Shown here in pieces: positions 43,218 through 43,303 of a stretch of 43,303 nt of DNA. The stretch is taken from positions 1 through 43,303 of the forward strand of contig NZ_AOLW01000036.1 of NCBI RefSeq assembly GCF_000336615.1. The letters run 5' to 3'. The position numbers were made by a program, and so were the translations under genes. Source of the stretch: Haloarcula amylolytica JCM 13557 (GTDB lineage: Archaea > Halobacteriota > Halobacteria > Halobacteriales > Haloarculaceae). Numbering within the stretch: position 1 is the first letter of the stretch; every line of letters begins with the position of its first letter. The notes under the pieces are model-generated. The model did no database searches. It was not told the origin of the DNA and saw nothing but the letters and a program-made list of their open reading frames with translations.

Positions 43218-43303
43218 CTATAGTAACAATTGAAACGATTTACACACTGATCGCACTGCAGTCGTGCGATCAGGTGTGCATTGATTTTCAATGGCTACTA
43301 TAG
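43218..43303. repeat. 86-bp hairpin repeat, copy 2, at the window end
   Basis: Begins and ends with CTATAG; the arms pair almost throughout (ATTGAAA with TTTCAAT, CTGATCGCAC with GTGCGATCAG). Aligns without gaps to 31222-31307. The right flank is outside the window, so a target duplication cannot be tested. Confidence 0.75.

Overview
The window looks like chromosomal DNA of a halophilic archaeon (Halobacteria). The base composition is GC-rich, the predicted proteins are very acidic, and many genes have an AT-rich TATA-like box centred about 27 nt before the start codon, as in leaderless haloarchaeal transcripts. Typical haloarchaeal families are present: a surface protein with repeated domains and a C-terminal membrane segment, a PRC-barrel protein, DUF2249 repeats, Tat/lipobox exports and HTH regulators with membrane tails. 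A Haloarcula-like host is my guess from general resemblance only. I see no tRNA, rRNA, CRISPR array, intact insertion sequence or replication origin.

Layout. 1-3.1 kb: end of an unidentified gene, then a minus-strand HTH regulator / Nramp-like transporter / hypothetical operon. 3.2-7.6 kb: a metallophosphoesterase with an internal membrane hairpin, a zinc alcohol dehydrogenase, an HtpX protease followed by an 80-bp-class palindromic repeat, and a methyltransferase. 7.6-12.2 kb: plus-strand metabolic genes (membrane protein, aldo/keto reductase, EamA transporter, NAD(P)-binding protein, LLM flavin oxidoreductase). 12.3-18.5 kb: cupin, divergent orphan haem-copper oxidase subunit I, a VapBC toxin-antitoxin pair, a methyltransferase, an exported hydrolase and a lipoprotein. 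18.8-23.9 kb: a tiny ORF, a PPP-type phosphatase coupled to polyphosphate kinase, an AIM24 protein and a methyltransferase. 23.9-26.8 kb: MATE exporter with its own TetR, and a second divergent TetR with palindromic operators between them.

26.8-31.1 kb is a metal / nitrosative-stress neighbourhood: a small membrane protein, an RIC-type di-iron Fe-S repair protein, a four-domain DUF2249 protein, a DtxR-family repressor gene broken by an in-frame amber codon, and a CopD-like membrane protein. Two sites of identical architecture (TTAGG-N4-CCTAA) lie upstream of two of these genes. 31.2-36.8 kb holds a hairpin repeat, a PRC-barrel protein, a surface protein, a membrane-anchored HTH regulator, an S8 protease and a decayed membrane-protein gene followed by the second copy of the palindromic repeat. 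36.9-43.2 kb: a creatininase-family amidohydrolase and a two-gene formate dehydrogenase operon (large molybdopterin subunit plus a diverged NuoF-like partner), then a short hypothetical gene. The window ends exactly at the end of a second hairpin repeat.

The most unusual points are: (1) a 78-bp inverted-repeat element whose two copies each sit in the TGA stop codon of the preceding reading frame, with TGA duplicated on both sides; (2) the nonsense-broken DtxR repressor beside its presumed operator; (3) a NuoF-like formate dehydrogenase partner that has lost two of four Fe-S cysteines and its glycine-rich nucleotide motif; (4) a PPP phosphatase with altered motifs co-operonic with polyphosphate kinase.
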